Source: Mycobacterium sp. (GTDB lineage Bacteria > Actinomycetota > Actinomycetes > Mycobacteriales > Mycobacteriaceae). Taken from it: a stretch of DNA of 33,160 bases. The position numbers and the translations under genes are program-made. The notes beneath the pieces were generated by a model. It had not been told where the DNA came from. It was given only the letters and a program-made list of their open reading frames with translations, and searched no databases. Positions 7,901 through 16,179 of this stretch are shown piece by piece. Where the stretch lies: contig JAHFVD010000079.1 of assembly GCA_023264735.1 (NCBI GenBank), forward strand, positions 1 through 33,160, read 5' to 3'. Within the stretch, counting starts at the first letter, position 1; every line of letters starts with the position of its first letter.

Positions 7901-9052
7901 TCAGTCACACACGACGACGCCGGCCGCGATCAGCGCCTCGGCATCGTGAATCCCCCAGTCGGACAACACCTGACGTCCATCGGCGCCAACGGCGGGCGGA
8001 GCCGACGGTATCCCGGGAACCGACCTGCTGAACCGTGGTGCGGGCGCCGGCTGGCGTACCCCGCCGACATCGATGAACGTATCGCGCGCGGCAAGGTGAG
8101 GATGCTGGCTGGCCTCGGTGAGTGACAGCACCGGAGCGACACAGGCATCGGTGCCCTCGAACACCTCGGCCCACTCCTGCCGGGTTCGCCCGGCGAACGC
8201 CTCGGTGATCGCGGCCCGCAGCTGCGGCCACGCGGCCTGCGTCGCGCGCAGTGCGGCGATCTCCGGATCGAGGCCGAGCAGCGTGGTGAACTCCGCGTAG
8301 AACTTCGGCTCGAGTGGGCCGACGGACATCCACTCACCGTCGGAGGTTGCGTAGTTGTCGTACCACGGGACGCCGGTGTCCAGGAAGTTCTCGCCGCGGC
8401 GGTCGATCCACCGGCCTGCCGCGAGCAATCCGTGCAGCAGGGCCGTCAGTGAACTGGCGCCGTCGACGATGGCCGCATCGACGACCTGCCCGTGTCCGGA
8501 CCGCGTTGCCTCGAAAAGTGCTGCGAGAACGCCGATCACCAGGAAGGTCGAGCCGCCGCCGAAATCACCGACCAGGTTGACCGGCGGTATCGGCGCGTCA
8601 CCGGCACGACCGATCGCGCCGAGCGCACCGGTGAGCGCGATGTAGTTGATGTCATGGCCGGCGGCCTGCGCCAGCGGACCGGTCTGACCCCAGCCGGTCA
8701 TGCGGCCGTACACGATTCGCGGGTTGACCGCCAGACAGTCGTCGGGCCCCAGCCCCAGTCGTTCGGTGACGCCGGGGCGAAATCCTTCCAGCAGCACATC
8801 GGCCTTGGCCACCATCGCCAGGACCGTCTGCTGACCTTCTGGCTGGCGCAGATCGATCACGATGGAGCGGCGATTGCGGCGCAGCACATCGAGTTCCGGC
8901 GGCACCTCACTGGCGCCGGGCCCGGGGCGCTCGACGCGCACAACTTCAGCGCCAAGGTCTGCCAACAGCATGGCCGCGTACGGACCGGGGCCGATTCCGG
9001 CCAGCTCGATAACCCGGACCCCGGACAGGGGCCCGCTAGTCGTCTCGGTCAC
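7901..9052 (-). CDS. Alpha-methylacyl-CoA racemase (CaiB/BaiF family III fold)
   Basis: A 383-residue enzyme that interconverts 2R- and 2S-methyl-branched acyl-CoA esters so that a stereospecific acyl-CoA dehydrogenase can act. The family signature GPGPYAAMLLADLGAEVVRV is at about residues 21-40. Residues matching the catalytic set of the mycobacterial racemase MCR are present: His133-Asp134 in AGHDINY, Asp163 in VGDFGGG and Glu248 in GPLEPKFY. That argues for racemase rather than a CoA transferase of the same fold, though a transferase is not excluded. The start is GTG 9052, overlapping the aldehyde dehydrogenase stop as GTGA; this gives the usual family length. It is the last gene of the P450-ferredoxin-aldehyde dehydrogenase operon. 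Its presence implies a substrate with an alpha-methyl branch after oxidation. Confidence 0.92.
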   Translation of the reverse strand: MTETTSGPLSGVRVIELAGIGPGPYAAMLLADLGAEVVRVERPGPGASEVPPELDVLRRNRRSIVIDLRQPEGQQTVLAMVAKADVLLEGFRPGVTERLGLGPDDCLAVNPRIVYGRMTGWGQTGPLAQAAGHDINYIALTGALGAIGRAGDAPIPPVNLVGDFGGGSTFLVIGVLAALFEATRSGHGQVVDAAIVDGASSLTALLHGLLAAGRWIDRRGENFLDTGVPWYDNYATSDGEWMSVGPLEPKFYAEFTTLLGLDPEIAALRATQAAWPQLRAAITEAFAGRTRQEWAEVFEGTDACVAPVLSLTEASQHPHLAARDTFIDVGGVRQPAPAPRFSRSVPGIPSAPPAVGADGRQVLSDWGIHDAEALIAAGVVVCD

Positions 9053-10593
9053 CGTGCGCGCAGCCCGAGCCGCCGACGCCAGTCGTTCATCTCGACGAGC
9101 CGGAGCACCGCAGCCGTCACCCGCGCCTTCCGGCGCGAGTACGGGTACCAATGGGTTTCGGTCTCCAGATGTACCTTTTCGCTGACGAAGGCCTGCTGCC
9201 GGCAGAACTTGCGCACACCGTTCGCGCCGCCGAAGCGGTGGCCGAGCCCGGATTGCTTCCAGCCGCCCATGGGCAGCGGGAACTGGAAGACGTTGATCAT
9301 CGCGTTGTTGATGTTCACCCCGCCCGCCTCGATGCGGGTACCGACCCGCTCCGCACGCTCGGGCGATGATGTCCAGACACTACTGGCCAAACCGTAAGGG
9401 CTGTCGTTCGCCAGGCGTACCGCCTCGTCCTCGTCGCGCACCTTCATGATCGGGAGTAACGGCCCGAAGGTCTCCTCGCGCATGCACAGCATCGTGTGGT
9501 CGACGTCGACGAGAATGGTTGGTGGATAGAACAGTCCACTCTCAGCTCGTTTGCCTCCGGTCAGCACGCGGGCACCCTTGGCGACCGCGTCCGCGACGTG
9601 GCGTTCGACGATCTCCAACTGGTTCTCGGTCGCCATGGCCCCGAACTCGGCGGTGAAGCTACCCTGCGCGTCGTGACCCTGGCGCAGGGTATTGACCTGT
9701 TCCACCAAGCCAGTGAGGAATTCGTCGTAGATCGGCGATTCGACGTAGATGCGTTCAACGGCAATGCAGGATTGGCCCGCGTTGAACAGTCCGCCCCAGA
9801 TCGCACCGCGAATGGCGCGCTGCAGCGGAGCATCCGAGAGCACGACCATCGCGTCCTTGCCGCCCAGTTCGAGACTCACCGGGATCAGGCGCTCGGCGCA
9901 CCGCATCCCGATGCGCCGGCCGGTCGCCGTCGAACCGGTGAACTGCACCATGTCGACGGCGTCGACGACCGCAGCTCCGGTGCCACCGCGTCCGGTGACG
10001 CACCCGAGCACCGGTGGTGCACCGATCTCCTCGTTCCAGCCCCGGACCACTTCGGCCCACGCCAGCGGTGTCACCTCCGACGGCTTGCTCAGCACGGCGG
10101 CGCCGGCCATCAAAGCGCCGGGGATATCCATCATCGGCATACCGAGCGGGTAGTTCCACGGGGTGATGACGCCGACGAGTTGATAAGGCTGGTAACGGAT
10201 TCGGAGATTCTTGGTCAACGATGCCGGGCCATGGGGCCGGCGAGTCTCGTCGGCGAGGAATTCGGCCCCGTGCTTGGCGTAGTAGTTGATGACCTCCATG
10301 CACACCAGCAACTCGATCTGCGCATCGCCCCAGGACTTGCCAGCCTCCCGGTGCACCAGCCCCAGTATGCGGTCCTGGTTGTCGACGATCCAATCCAGCC
10401 AGCGACGCAGATGCTGCGCGCGCGCTGCCGGTGTCATCGCCGCCCACGCCGGTTGCGCGGCACGGAGTCGGTCAGCCAGGGCGGCAACGGCTTCGGGGGC
10501 GGTGTCGGGCACGGTCCCCACCACCGAGCCATCGGCGGGATTGCGTACCTCGACAACTGTTCCGGTATCGGTGGGATTGCTGATGGTGGTCAC
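9049..10593 (-). CDS. NAD(P)-dependent aldehyde dehydrogenase
   Basis: A 514-residue aldehyde dehydrogenase oxidising an aldehyde to a carboxylic acid. The catalytic set is complete: Asn147 in TPWNYPLGMP, Glu242 in LELGGKDA and the nucleophile Cys276 in NAGQSCIAVER. The C-terminal 45 residues, after the usual SEKVHLETETHWYPYS end of the fold, are basic and longer than in most members. The start is GTG 10593, four bases after the ferredoxin stop; the gene overlaps the racemase start by 4 bp. In this operon it probably oxidises the aldehyde produced by the P450 or after ester cleavage, ahead of CoA activation. The aldehyde itself cannot be told from the sequence. Confidence 0.95.
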   Translation of the reverse strand: MTTISNPTDTGTVVEVRNPADGSVVGTVPDTAPEAVAALADRLRAAQPAWAAMTPAARAQHLRRWLDWIVDNQDRILGLVHREAGKSWGDAQIELLVCMEVINYYAKHGAEFLADETRRPHGPASLTKNLRIRYQPYQLVGVITPWNYPLGMPMMDIPGALMAGAAVLSKPSEVTPLAWAEVVRGWNEEIGAPPVLGCVTGRGGTGAAVVDAVDMVQFTGSTATGRRIGMRCAERLIPVSLELGGKDAMVVLSDAPLQRAIRGAIWGGLFNAGQSCIAVERIYVESPIYDEFLTGLVEQVNTLRQGHDAQGSFTAEFGAMATENQLEIVERHVADAVAKGARVLTGGKRAESGLFYPPTILVDVDHTMLCMREETFGPLLPIMKVRDEDEAVRLANDSPYGLASSVWTSSPERAERVGTRIEAGGVNINNAMINVFQFPLPMGGWKQSGLGHRFGGANGVRKFCRQQAFVSEKVHLETETHWYPYSRRKARVTAAVLRLVEMNDWRRRLGLRAR

Positions 10594-10597
10594 TTGT

Positions 10598-10792
10598 TCA
10601 ACCCTCGATTCTGATGGCGCCGAGTGGGCACATCATGACGGCCTCTTCGACCGCGGAACGTAGATGTTCACCAGGCTCGGCGTTGAGCACGGTGACCACC
10701 TCGTCGTCATCGCCGATGTCGAAGACTTCGGGTGCGGCGACCATGCACTCGCCGTGAAGTTCACACCGGCTGGTGTCAACGATGACCCGCAT
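10598..10792 (-). CDS. 3Fe-4S ferredoxin, P450 partner, CxxH variant
   Basis: A 64-residue acidic ferredoxin with the pattern C-E-L-H-G-E-C followed much later by C-P-L-G. The second cysteine of a 4Fe-4S motif is replaced by His, the arrangement seen in mycobacterial 3Fe-4S ferredoxins that serve P450s. The gene sits six bases after the P450 stop, with AGGAG overlapping the P450 end, and is followed after four bases by the aldehyde dehydrogenase. It should carry electrons to the P450 next to it. No dedicated ferredoxin reductase is encoded in this operon, so the reductase must come from elsewhere. Confidence 0.95.
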   Translation of the reverse strand: MRVIVDTSRCELHGECMVAAPEVFDIGDDDEVVTVLNAEPGEHLRSAVEEAVMMCPLGAIRIEG

Positions 10793-10798
10793 CGGGCG

Positions 10799-12037
10799 TC
10801 ACGCTCCTGTAATGGTCACCGGAAGCTGGTACACACCACGGGAATACGCATCCCGGACGTAGGCGATGTCACCAGCCGGCTCGATGGTCTTGGTCCGCCG
10901 CAACAGCTCTTCGAGCAGGATCTTCATCTCCAGCGAAGCGACGTGCTTGCCGAGGCACTGATGCGGGCCGCGGCCGAAGCTCACGTGCGGGTTCTTCTCC
11001 CGCGACAGGTCGAAGGAGTTCGGGTCGGCGAACGCCCGCTCGTCGAAGTTGCCCGCGGCAAAATGCATCAGCACCTTGTCGTTCTCTTTGATCTCTTTGC
11101 CGTGCAACTCGTGGTCGGCAGTCGCGGTGCGGACCAGATGGGTGAACGGTGCCGCGATCCGGACGATCTCCTGAATCGCACTATCCGGGATGTCGTCGGC
11201 GCGGGCCCGCAACCAAGCCATCTGCTCGGGATTGCGCATCAGCTCGTGCATGCCGTGTGACAGTGCGGTGCGGGTACTTTCGGCGGCGCCGCTGGCCAGC
11301 AGCGCCACATTGCCCATCAGTTCGTCCTCGGAGATGACCTCGGCGCCGGCCTGCACCAGCTGGGTGATCACGTCGTCGCCCGGTTCGCGGCGCTTGAGAT
11401 CGCCGAGCTCGACGGCGTAGTTGAACAGGTTCATGATCGACATGAACACCACCTCGAAGGAGGGGGTGATCCTCGTGTCGAACGGGGCGGCGAACTTGTC
11501 GACCCATTCGAAGAACTTCGCCCGGTCGCCTGCGGGCACGCCGAGCACGTCGCCGAGCGCCTCCATGGGCATGGCGTTGCCGATGTCGTCGACGAAGTTG
11601 AAGGTGCCCTTCTCCAGCGCCTCGTCGACGATGTTGACGGCATACTCGCGGAACTTCTCCTCGAGACCGCGGACAAATCGCGGCGTGAACGCCTTGCTCA
11701 TCACCCCGCGCTGTTCGCGATGCTTGGCGCCGTCCATGGTCAGCATGGCCGGCTTGCCGCCGGCGTCGGCGTCCAGCGGCGTCACCCGCCAGATGTTCAC
11801 CCCGCCGCGGGCGGTGGTGTACAGCTCGGAGTTGCGGTCGACGCTCCAGATGTCGGCGTTGCGGCTCACGACCCAGGCCCGGTCGATGAGCATCGGGTCG
11901 TCGAACTCCTGCAGATAGCACGGTTCGTTGTCCCGTAACCACGCGTACTGATCAAGGGGCAGCCCGAACGTCGTCGGGTCGCCGTTCGCGTAGGTCTCGG
12001 CGTCGAGTACCCGGAGTTCGGGCTGTGTGACCGTCAT
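10799..12037 (-). CDS. Cytochrome P450 monooxygenase
   Basis: A soluble 412-residue bacterial P450. The heme-thiolate loop is FGRGPHQC (354-361, Cys361) followed by LGKHVASLE. The ExxR pair is Glu290/Arg293. In the I helix the usual AGxETT reads G-A-A-E-S-T (250-255), so the acid is kept and the first alcohol is serine. The overall look is that of the mycobacterial lipid and steroid P450s, but I cannot assign a CYP family. ATG 12037 was chosen because GGAG lies nearby upstream; a GTG at 12064 would add nine residues. It heads the operon with ferredoxin, aldehyde dehydrogenase and racemase, and a strong copy of the shared dyad lies 78 bases upstream. Likely role: first hydroxylation, perhaps of a terminal methyl group given the aldehyde dehydrogenase and racemase downstream. 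Confidence 0.95.
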   Translation of the reverse strand: MTVTQPELRVLDAETYANGDPTTFGLPLDQYAWLRDNEPCYLQEFDDPMLIDRAWVVSRNADIWSVDRNSELYTTARGGVNIWRVTPLDADAGGKPAMLTMDGAKHREQRGVMSKAFTPRFVRGLEEKFREYAVNIVDEALEKGTFNFVDDIGNAMPMEALGDVLGVPAGDRAKFFEWVDKFAAPFDTRITPSFEVVFMSIMNLFNYAVELGDLKRREPGDDVITQLVQAGAEVISEDELMGNVALLASGAAESTRTALSHGMHELMRNPEQMAWLRARADDIPDSAIQEIVRIAAPFTHLVRTATADHELHGKEIKENDKVLMHFAAGNFDERAFADPNSFDLSREKNPHVSFGRGPHQCLGKHVASLEMKILLEELLRRTKTIEPAGDIAYVRDAYSRGVYQLPVTITGA

Positions 12038-12115
12038 TTTCCTGCTCCTCACCGAAGGTGGCACTGACCTGGGTGCATTCCCAAAACGGGGTGGCTTATT
12101 GCCGCCTCAGCTAAA

Positions 12116-12136
12116 TATGAGGCAATCAATCTCAAT
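12116..12136. promoter_or_regulatory. Shared 21-bp dyad, copy 3
   Basis: Half-sites TATGAG and CTCAAT are separated by 9 bp (gcaatcaat), flanked by AT-rich bases. It lies in the 153-base gap between the P450 start and the end of the upstream acyl-CoA dehydrogenase, both on the minus strand, so it controls the P450 operon separately. Confidence 0.75.
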
Positions 12137-12190
12137 TATGAAAGGATGCTCTGTCCAGTGTCAAGCATCACAGCCACGCAAGAGGCGCTT

Positions 12191-13357
12191 TCACCGACTC
12201 GCCGGGCGAAGGCCGAACGTCGAGGAGATGATGTCGCGCTGGATCTCGTTGGTTCCGGCGTAGATCGTCGGCGCGATGCTCATCCGCAGATGGTGTTCCA
12301 TGTCGAATTCGGAGGAGTAGCCGTAGCCGCCCATCATCTGCACACCCTCGAGCGCCACCTTCTTGGCTGTCTCGGTCACCTTCACCTTCGACATCGACGT
12401 CGCGCGGACCCACTCGTCGGGTGTGCCGATGCCGTGTTCGATGTGGTGCACCGTGGCGTATGTCAGCGCCTTGGCGGACTCGATCTCGATCGCGAGGTCG
12501 GCGATCCGGTGACGCAACGCCTGGAAAGAGCCGATCGGCGCGCCGAACTGCTGGCGCTGCGTGACATAGGCGAGCAGGTCGTCGAATGCCCGCTGTGCCA
12601 TGCCGAGGCCCTGTGCGGCACACACCAACCGCTCACCGTTGAGGCCCGCCATGATGTGCTTCCAGCCGCCGCCCTCGACGCCGACGAGTGCTGACTCAGG
12701 AACGAACACATCGGTGAAGTAGAGGTCGTTCACCTCGCTGCCGCCCATGGTCGAGATGGGGCTGATCTGCAGGCCCTCGGCGTCGGTCGGGACCTCGAGC
12801 AAGGTCAGACCGTCGTGTGGTCGGGTGCCACGCGACGTGCGCACCACCACCAGGATCGCGGTGGCGAACTGGGCGTCCGAACACCAGGTCTTCTGACCGT
12901 TGACCCGCCAGCCGCCATCGACCTTGTCGGCGCGGCAGCTGACCGCCGCGGCATCTGATCCCGCGCCGGGTTCGGAGATGCTGATCGACATGACGTTGCC
13001 CGCGCAGATCGAGCCGAGGGCGGCCGTCTTCTGCTCCTCGCTGGCAAACCGCTTGTAGATGCCGGCGACGGTATGGGAGGTCCCGGCGCCATGCACCGGG
13101 ACGAGGGCCCGCCACAATTCCTCGAACAGGATCACCTGCTCGGTGAGGCCGCCGCCGCTGCCGCCGTATTCCTCCGGAATGGTCACGCCGAGATAGCCCA
13201 GGTCCGCGAGCTTCTGATAGACGCCGGCGTGATGCTGCTCGGCGCCGTGGTGGGTCAGGGCGTCGCGCTGCTCCCGGGTTCCGCATTCGCGGCGGCCGAA
13301 TTCGCGTACCGCCGCGGCGAACTCGCGCTGCTCTTCGGTGAGTGACAACGGCTCCAC
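12191..13357 (-). CDS. Acyl-CoA dehydrogenase (FadE type)
   Basis: A 388-residue FAD enzyme that makes the alpha-beta double bond of an acyl-CoA. The flavin motif SISEPGAGSD is intact, as is the C-terminal MMGGYGYSSEF. The loop that carries the catalytic Glu in medium-chain enzymes reads IYAGTNEI, with Ala, but a Glu is present in NGERLVCAA, the position used by isovaleryl- and long-chain-type enzymes. I chose GTG 13357 because a perfect AGGAGG lies five bases upstream; another GTG at 13384 has none. It is divergent from the acyl-CoA dehydrogenase at 13561, with a shared dyad between them. The substrate is likely a branched or bulky acyl-CoA. Confidence 0.94.
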   Translation of the reverse strand: MEPLSLTEEQREFAAAVREFGRRECGTREQRDALTHHGAEQHHAGVYQKLADLGYLGVTIPEEYGGSGGGLTEQVILFEELWRALVPVHGAGTSHTVAGIYKRFASEEQKTAALGSICAGNVMSISISEPGAGSDAAAVSCRADKVDGGWRVNGQKTWCSDAQFATAILVVVRTSRGTRPHDGLTLLEVPTDAEGLQISPISTMGGSEVNDLYFTDVFVPESALVGVEGGGWKHIMAGLNGERLVCAAQGLGMAQRAFDDLLAYVTQRQQFGAPIGSFQALRHRIADLAIEIESAKALTYATVHHIEHGIGTPDEWVRATSMSKVKVTETAKKVALEGVQMMGGYGYSSEFDMEHHLRMSIAPTIYAGTNEIQRDIISSTFGLRPASR

Positions 13358-13417
13358 GGGTACCTCCTGAGAACGATGGATCACGTTGGTGGGCGGCCAT
13401 CGGTCCGGTCGACAAAT

Positions 13418-13438
13418 TATGAGCTAGATTGTCTCAAA
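13418..13438. promoter_or_regulatory. Shared 21-bp dyad, copy 4, in a divergent promoter
   Basis: Half-sites TATGAG and CTCAAA are separated by 9 bp (ctagattgt), extended by ATTAT and ATAAT on the flanks. It is placed to control both divergent acyl-CoA dehydrogenase genes, 60 bases from one start and 122 from the other. Confidence 0.78.
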
Positions 13439-13514
13439 TAATATGACCTGAGGCTGGCACCGGTCAATCGGCGCCTGTGGCGACCCGGCGGGTGCCCGAC
13501 GGTTCCCTCGGGGG

Positions 13515-13530
13515 TAAACGATCGTTATGG
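13515..13530. promoter_or_regulatory. AACGATCGTT palindrome, first copy
   Basis: The perfect 10-bp palindrome AACGATCGTT (13517-13526) lies 34 bases before the acyl-CoA dehydrogenase start. A 13-bp version, AAACGATCGTTAT, is repeated in inverted orientation at 20219-20231, again in a promoter region. It may be the operator of another regulator, for example the TetR gene at 14713 in the same operon. It does not have the KstR spacing. Confidence 0.35.
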
Positions 13531-13560
13531 TTCAGGGACGCGCAGAGAGGATCCGCTGAG

Positions 13561-14709
13561 ATGACCACTGAGGCCGAGCGTCCGATATTCACCGCGGAGC
13601 AGCAGCGGTTCCGTGCCGCGGTCCGTGAGTTCCTCACCAGCGAGGTGTTGCCGGACTACCCGGACTGGGTCAACGAGGGGAAACCGTCCCGGCGGTTCTG
13701 GCAGGGGGCCGCCGCCGTGGGCATCCTCGGCATCGGGATCCCCGAACAGTACGGCGGTCTGCGTGGATCGGACTATCGGCACAGCGCGGTCGTCACCGAG
13801 GAAATCCAGGCACTCGGGATGGCCATCGGGGGGCTGCGGGTGCAGACCGACATCTGCGTTCCCTACCTACTGCACCACGGTTCGGCTGCGCAGCAGCAGA
13901 ATTGGCTGCCGAAACTGGCGTCCGGCCGCACGATCGTCGCGCTCGGGCTTTCCGAGCCGGGCGCCGGTTCGGACCTCAAGGCCATGGCGACCAGGGCGCA
14001 ACGCAACGGTGACCACTACATCGTCAACGGGGCCAAGACATTCATCTCCAACGGCGCCGCAGCCGATCTGGTGATCCTCGCGGTCAAGACCGATCCCCAG
14101 GCGGGACGACGGGGTATCAGCCTGCTGCTGGTCGACACCAGCACGCCCGGGTTCGAACGCGGGCGCAAGCTCGACAAGCTCGGATTGAAAGCTCAAGACC
14201 TGGCCGAGATGTCGTTCACGGATATGGCAGTGCCGGTGGAGAACCTGCTGGGCCGGGAGAACGAGGGCTTCGCGTACCTGACGTCGAATCTCGCCCAGGA
14301 ACGGTTGTCGATCGCGGTCAACTCGCAGGCCGCGGCGTCCGCAGCGGTCTCCTGGACCGCAGAAATGCTGCGGGAGAGCCGATCTCGTGGCGACCTCGGT
14401 CAAGAGGCGAAGTTCATCCTGGCGCAGAGCGCCGCCGAGGTGGCGGCCGGTCAGGCACTCATCGATCAATCGCTGGCTGCTCATATCGCCGACCGGCTGA
14501 CCAGTCGCGACGCGGCGGTCGCCAAGCTGTTCTGCACCGAGATGCAGGGCCGGGTGGTCGACCGGTGTCTGGGGTTGTGGGACCCGAGCAGTGTGTGGGA
14601 CAACGATTCGCCGATGGGCAACGCCTTCCTCGACGGGCGGGTCAGCCGGATCTACGGCGGGTCAAGCGAGATCATGAAGGTCATCATCGGCCAGGATCTA
14701 GGGCTGTGA
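13561..14709 (+). CDS. Acyl-CoA dehydrogenase (FadE type)
   Basis: A 382-residue acyl-CoA dehydrogenase. It has the flavin motif LSEPGAGSD and the substrate-loop region VNGAKTFISNG. A Glu in AQERLSIAV is in the helix position used by isovaleryl-type enzymes, which fits the Gly in the C-terminal RIYGGSSEI where medium-chain enzymes have Glu. ATG 13561 follows an AGAGGA-containing leader; an in-frame upstream start would add 28 poorly conserved residues. It is the first gene of an operon with a TetR gene three bases after its stop, and is divergent from another acyl-CoA dehydrogenase. It resembles short branched-chain or citronellyl-CoA-type dehydrogenases in general form, but the substrate is not defined. 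Confidence 0.94.
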   Translation: MTTEAERPIFTAEQQRFRAAVREFLTSEVLPDYPDWVNEGKPSRRFWQGAAAVGILGIGIPEQYGGLRGSDYRHSAVVTEEIQALGMAIGGLRVQTDICVPYLLHHGSAAQQQNWLPKLASGRTIVALGLSEPGAGSDLKAMATRAQRNGDHYIVNGAKTFISNGAAADLVILAVKTDPQAGRRGISLLLVDTSTPGFERGRKLDKLGLKAQDLAEMSFTDMAVPVENLLGRENEGFAYLTSNLAQERLSIAVNSQAAASAAVSWTAEMLRESRSRGDLGQEAKFILAQSAAEVAAGQALIDQSLAAHIADRLTSRDAAVAKLFCTEMQGRVVDRCLGLWDPSSVWDNDSPMGNAFLDGRVSRIYGGSSEIMKVIIGQDLGL

Positions 14710-14712
14710 CTC

Positions 14713-15315
14713 GTGCCCACTGCCCGATTGACCACGAAGGCCCCGGCCTTGGCTTCAAAGGCCCCAGTCACTCGCGAAGACCAGATCCTCGCGGCCGCCG
14801 AGCGGCTGTTCTTCGAACGCAGTTTTGACGGTGTCGGCGTCGACGAGATCGGTAAGGCGGCGGGCACCAGTGGCTCGGCGATCTACCGGCACTTCCCCAA
14901 CAAGGACGCGATCCTCGCGGCGCTGTTCGACAAGATTCTCGACACCCTGCTGATCCGGATCGGTGAGCCGGCCGACGATCCGCACGCCGATCTGGAGGGA
15001 TTGCTGCGCGGTTTCGCGAGTCTGGTCACCAGCCATGAACGCCTGGTCGCGATCTGGATGCGCGAACAGCGTTCCCTTGCGCAGCGTTACCGCGACCAGC
15101 ACGACCGTAGGCACAAGCGAGTGACCGAACGCTGGGTGAGCTGCCTGCAGCGCTGTTATCCCAACGCGTCGACAGACGAACTGATCACCGCAACGCGGGG
15201 CATCCAATTGTTGTTGCTGTCGGAGGCCTTTCGTCCGCCGGGCGGGCGTGCCGCGCCGCATGCGCAGGATCTGCTCGTGAAGCTCGGCCTAGGTGCTCTG
15301 GAGAAACTGGGCTAG
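14713..15315 (+). CDS. TetR-family transcriptional regulator
   Basis: A regulator of about 200 residues. The DNA-binding domain includes VDEIGKAAGTSGSAIYRHFP, a standard TetR helix-turn-helix, followed by NKDAILAALFDKIL. The ligand domain is unrelated in look to the paralogous TetR pair of this cluster; it resembles the group with an EQRSLAQRYRDQHDR segment, common next to acyl-CoA dehydrogenase genes in mycobacteria. The start is uncertain: GTG 14713 is used, but there is no good ribosome site and translation may be coupled to the upstream dehydrogenase. Its 3' end overlaps that of the convergent hydrolase gene by four bases (CTAG). It may control its own operon, perhaps through the palindrome at 13515. 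Confidence 0.9.
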   Translation: MPTARLTTKAPALASKAPVTREDQILAAAERLFFERSFDGVGVDEIGKAAGTSGSAIYRHFPNKDAILAALFDKILDTLLIRIGEPADDPHADLEGLLRGFASLVTSHERLVAIWMREQRSLAQRYRDQHDRRHKRVTERWVSCLQRCYPNASTDELITATRGIQLLLLSEAFRPPGGRAAPHAQDLLVKLGLGALEKLG

Positions 15316-16112
15316 GCCTTGAGGAAACCGGCGAGCACCTCGTCGAACTCCGCGGGGGATTCCAGCATCGGGAAGTGACCGCAGTCGAGTTCGACCATCG
15401 TCGAGTCCGACAGCTGCGATTTCAGCCAGTGCGAACCTTTGGTCGAGTGCACCCGGTCGGCCGTGCCGTTGATCTGCAGGACGGGCTGGGCGACGTCGGG
15501 GATCTCGGCGATCAGATCGGTGCGCAACAGGGTGTTGTAGCAGGCGATCGCCGACCAGGTCGGCATGCGCATCCAGGTGCCCATCAGCCACTCGACCACT
15601 CGGGGATCGGGGTCCTTGGCGAAATTCGTCTGAATCAGTTGGTATCTGGCGGCCACCCGGTCGGTCTCTTCGGCCTTGACCATCTGCGCGACGACGTCGT
15701 CCGGTGGTGCGCCGAACGGGAAGTCCGCACTTCGGCTGGCCCGCACGGCATTGGAGCCGACGAGTACCAGCCGCGAAACCAGATGCGGTGCAAGCGCGGC
15801 GGTGTGGAACGCCACCTGGCCGCCGAACGAATGCCCCACGATCACCGCCGAATCGACCCCGAGGGCCGCAAGGACGCAGAGAACGTCGGTGCTGAGCCGG
15901 TCGATGTCATAGCCGTGCAGCGGATGGTCAGACAGACTGTGGCCGCGTTGCGTGATGCAGATGGTGCGGTATCCGGCCTCGGTCAGCACCCGCACCTGGC
16001 GGTCCCAGAGTTCGTGATCGAGTCCGAAGCCCGAGATGAACACCACGGCCGGACCGCTACCCAGATCCTGAACATGCACGTGCACTTGGTCTTCCACGCA
16101 AATCATAGGCAT
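15312..16112 (-). CDS. Alpha/beta-hydrolase
   Basis: A 266-residue hydrolase of the alpha/beta fold. The nucleophile elbow GHSFGG (93-98) places Ser95, with Asp219 in NGTADRVH and His246 in CGHFPML completing the triad. No signal peptide is seen, so it is cytoplasmic. Within this cluster an esterase or lactonase that opens the product of the Baeyer-Villiger enzyme is the natural role, but carbon-carbon hydrolases of ring-cleavage pathways look similar. ATG 16112 was chosen, 12 bases after GGGAGG; ATG 16106 and GTG 16136 are alternatives. It is divergent from the crotonase gene at 16180, sharing the dyad at 16140-16160, and convergent with the TetR gene. Confidence 0.92.
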   Translation of the reverse strand: MPMICVEDQVHVHVQDLGSGPAVVFISGFGLDHELWDRQVRVLTEAGYRTICITQRGHSLSDHPLHGYDIDRLSTDVLCVLAALGVDSAVIVGHSFGGQVAFHTAALAPHLVSRLVLVGSNAVRASRSADFPFGAPPDDVVAQMVKAEETDRVAARYQLIQTNFAKDPDPRVVEWLMGTWMRMPTWSAIACYNTLLRTDLIAEIPDVAQPVLQINGTADRVHSTKGSHWLKSQLSDSTMVELDCGHFPMLESPAEFDEVLAGFLKA

Positions 16113-16139
16113 CAGTCGGCCACACCTCCCATTCACAAT

Positions 16140-16160
16140 AATGATACTATCTGTCTTAAT
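16140..16160. promoter_or_regulatory. Shared 21-bp dyad, copy 5 (weak), divergent promoter
   Basis: Half-sites AATGAT and CTTAAT are separated by 9 bp (actatctgt). It sits in the 67-base gap between the divergent hydrolase and crotonase genes, 27 and 19 bases from their starts. It is more degenerate than most copies, but position and spacer agree. Confidence 0.55.
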
Positions 16161-16179
16161 ATTAGGGAAGGGTGTGCGG

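Noticed and set aside
7901..9052. Family III CoA transferase as the main call
   Set aside because: The residues at the active site follow the racemase set (HDINY, GDFGGG, GPLEPKF), so racemase is preferred; transferase activity is kept only as an alternative.
16141..16179. ATG at 16141 as start of the crotonase
   Set aside because: It is inside a dyad copy without a ribosome site; ATG 16180 has GGAAGGG upstream.
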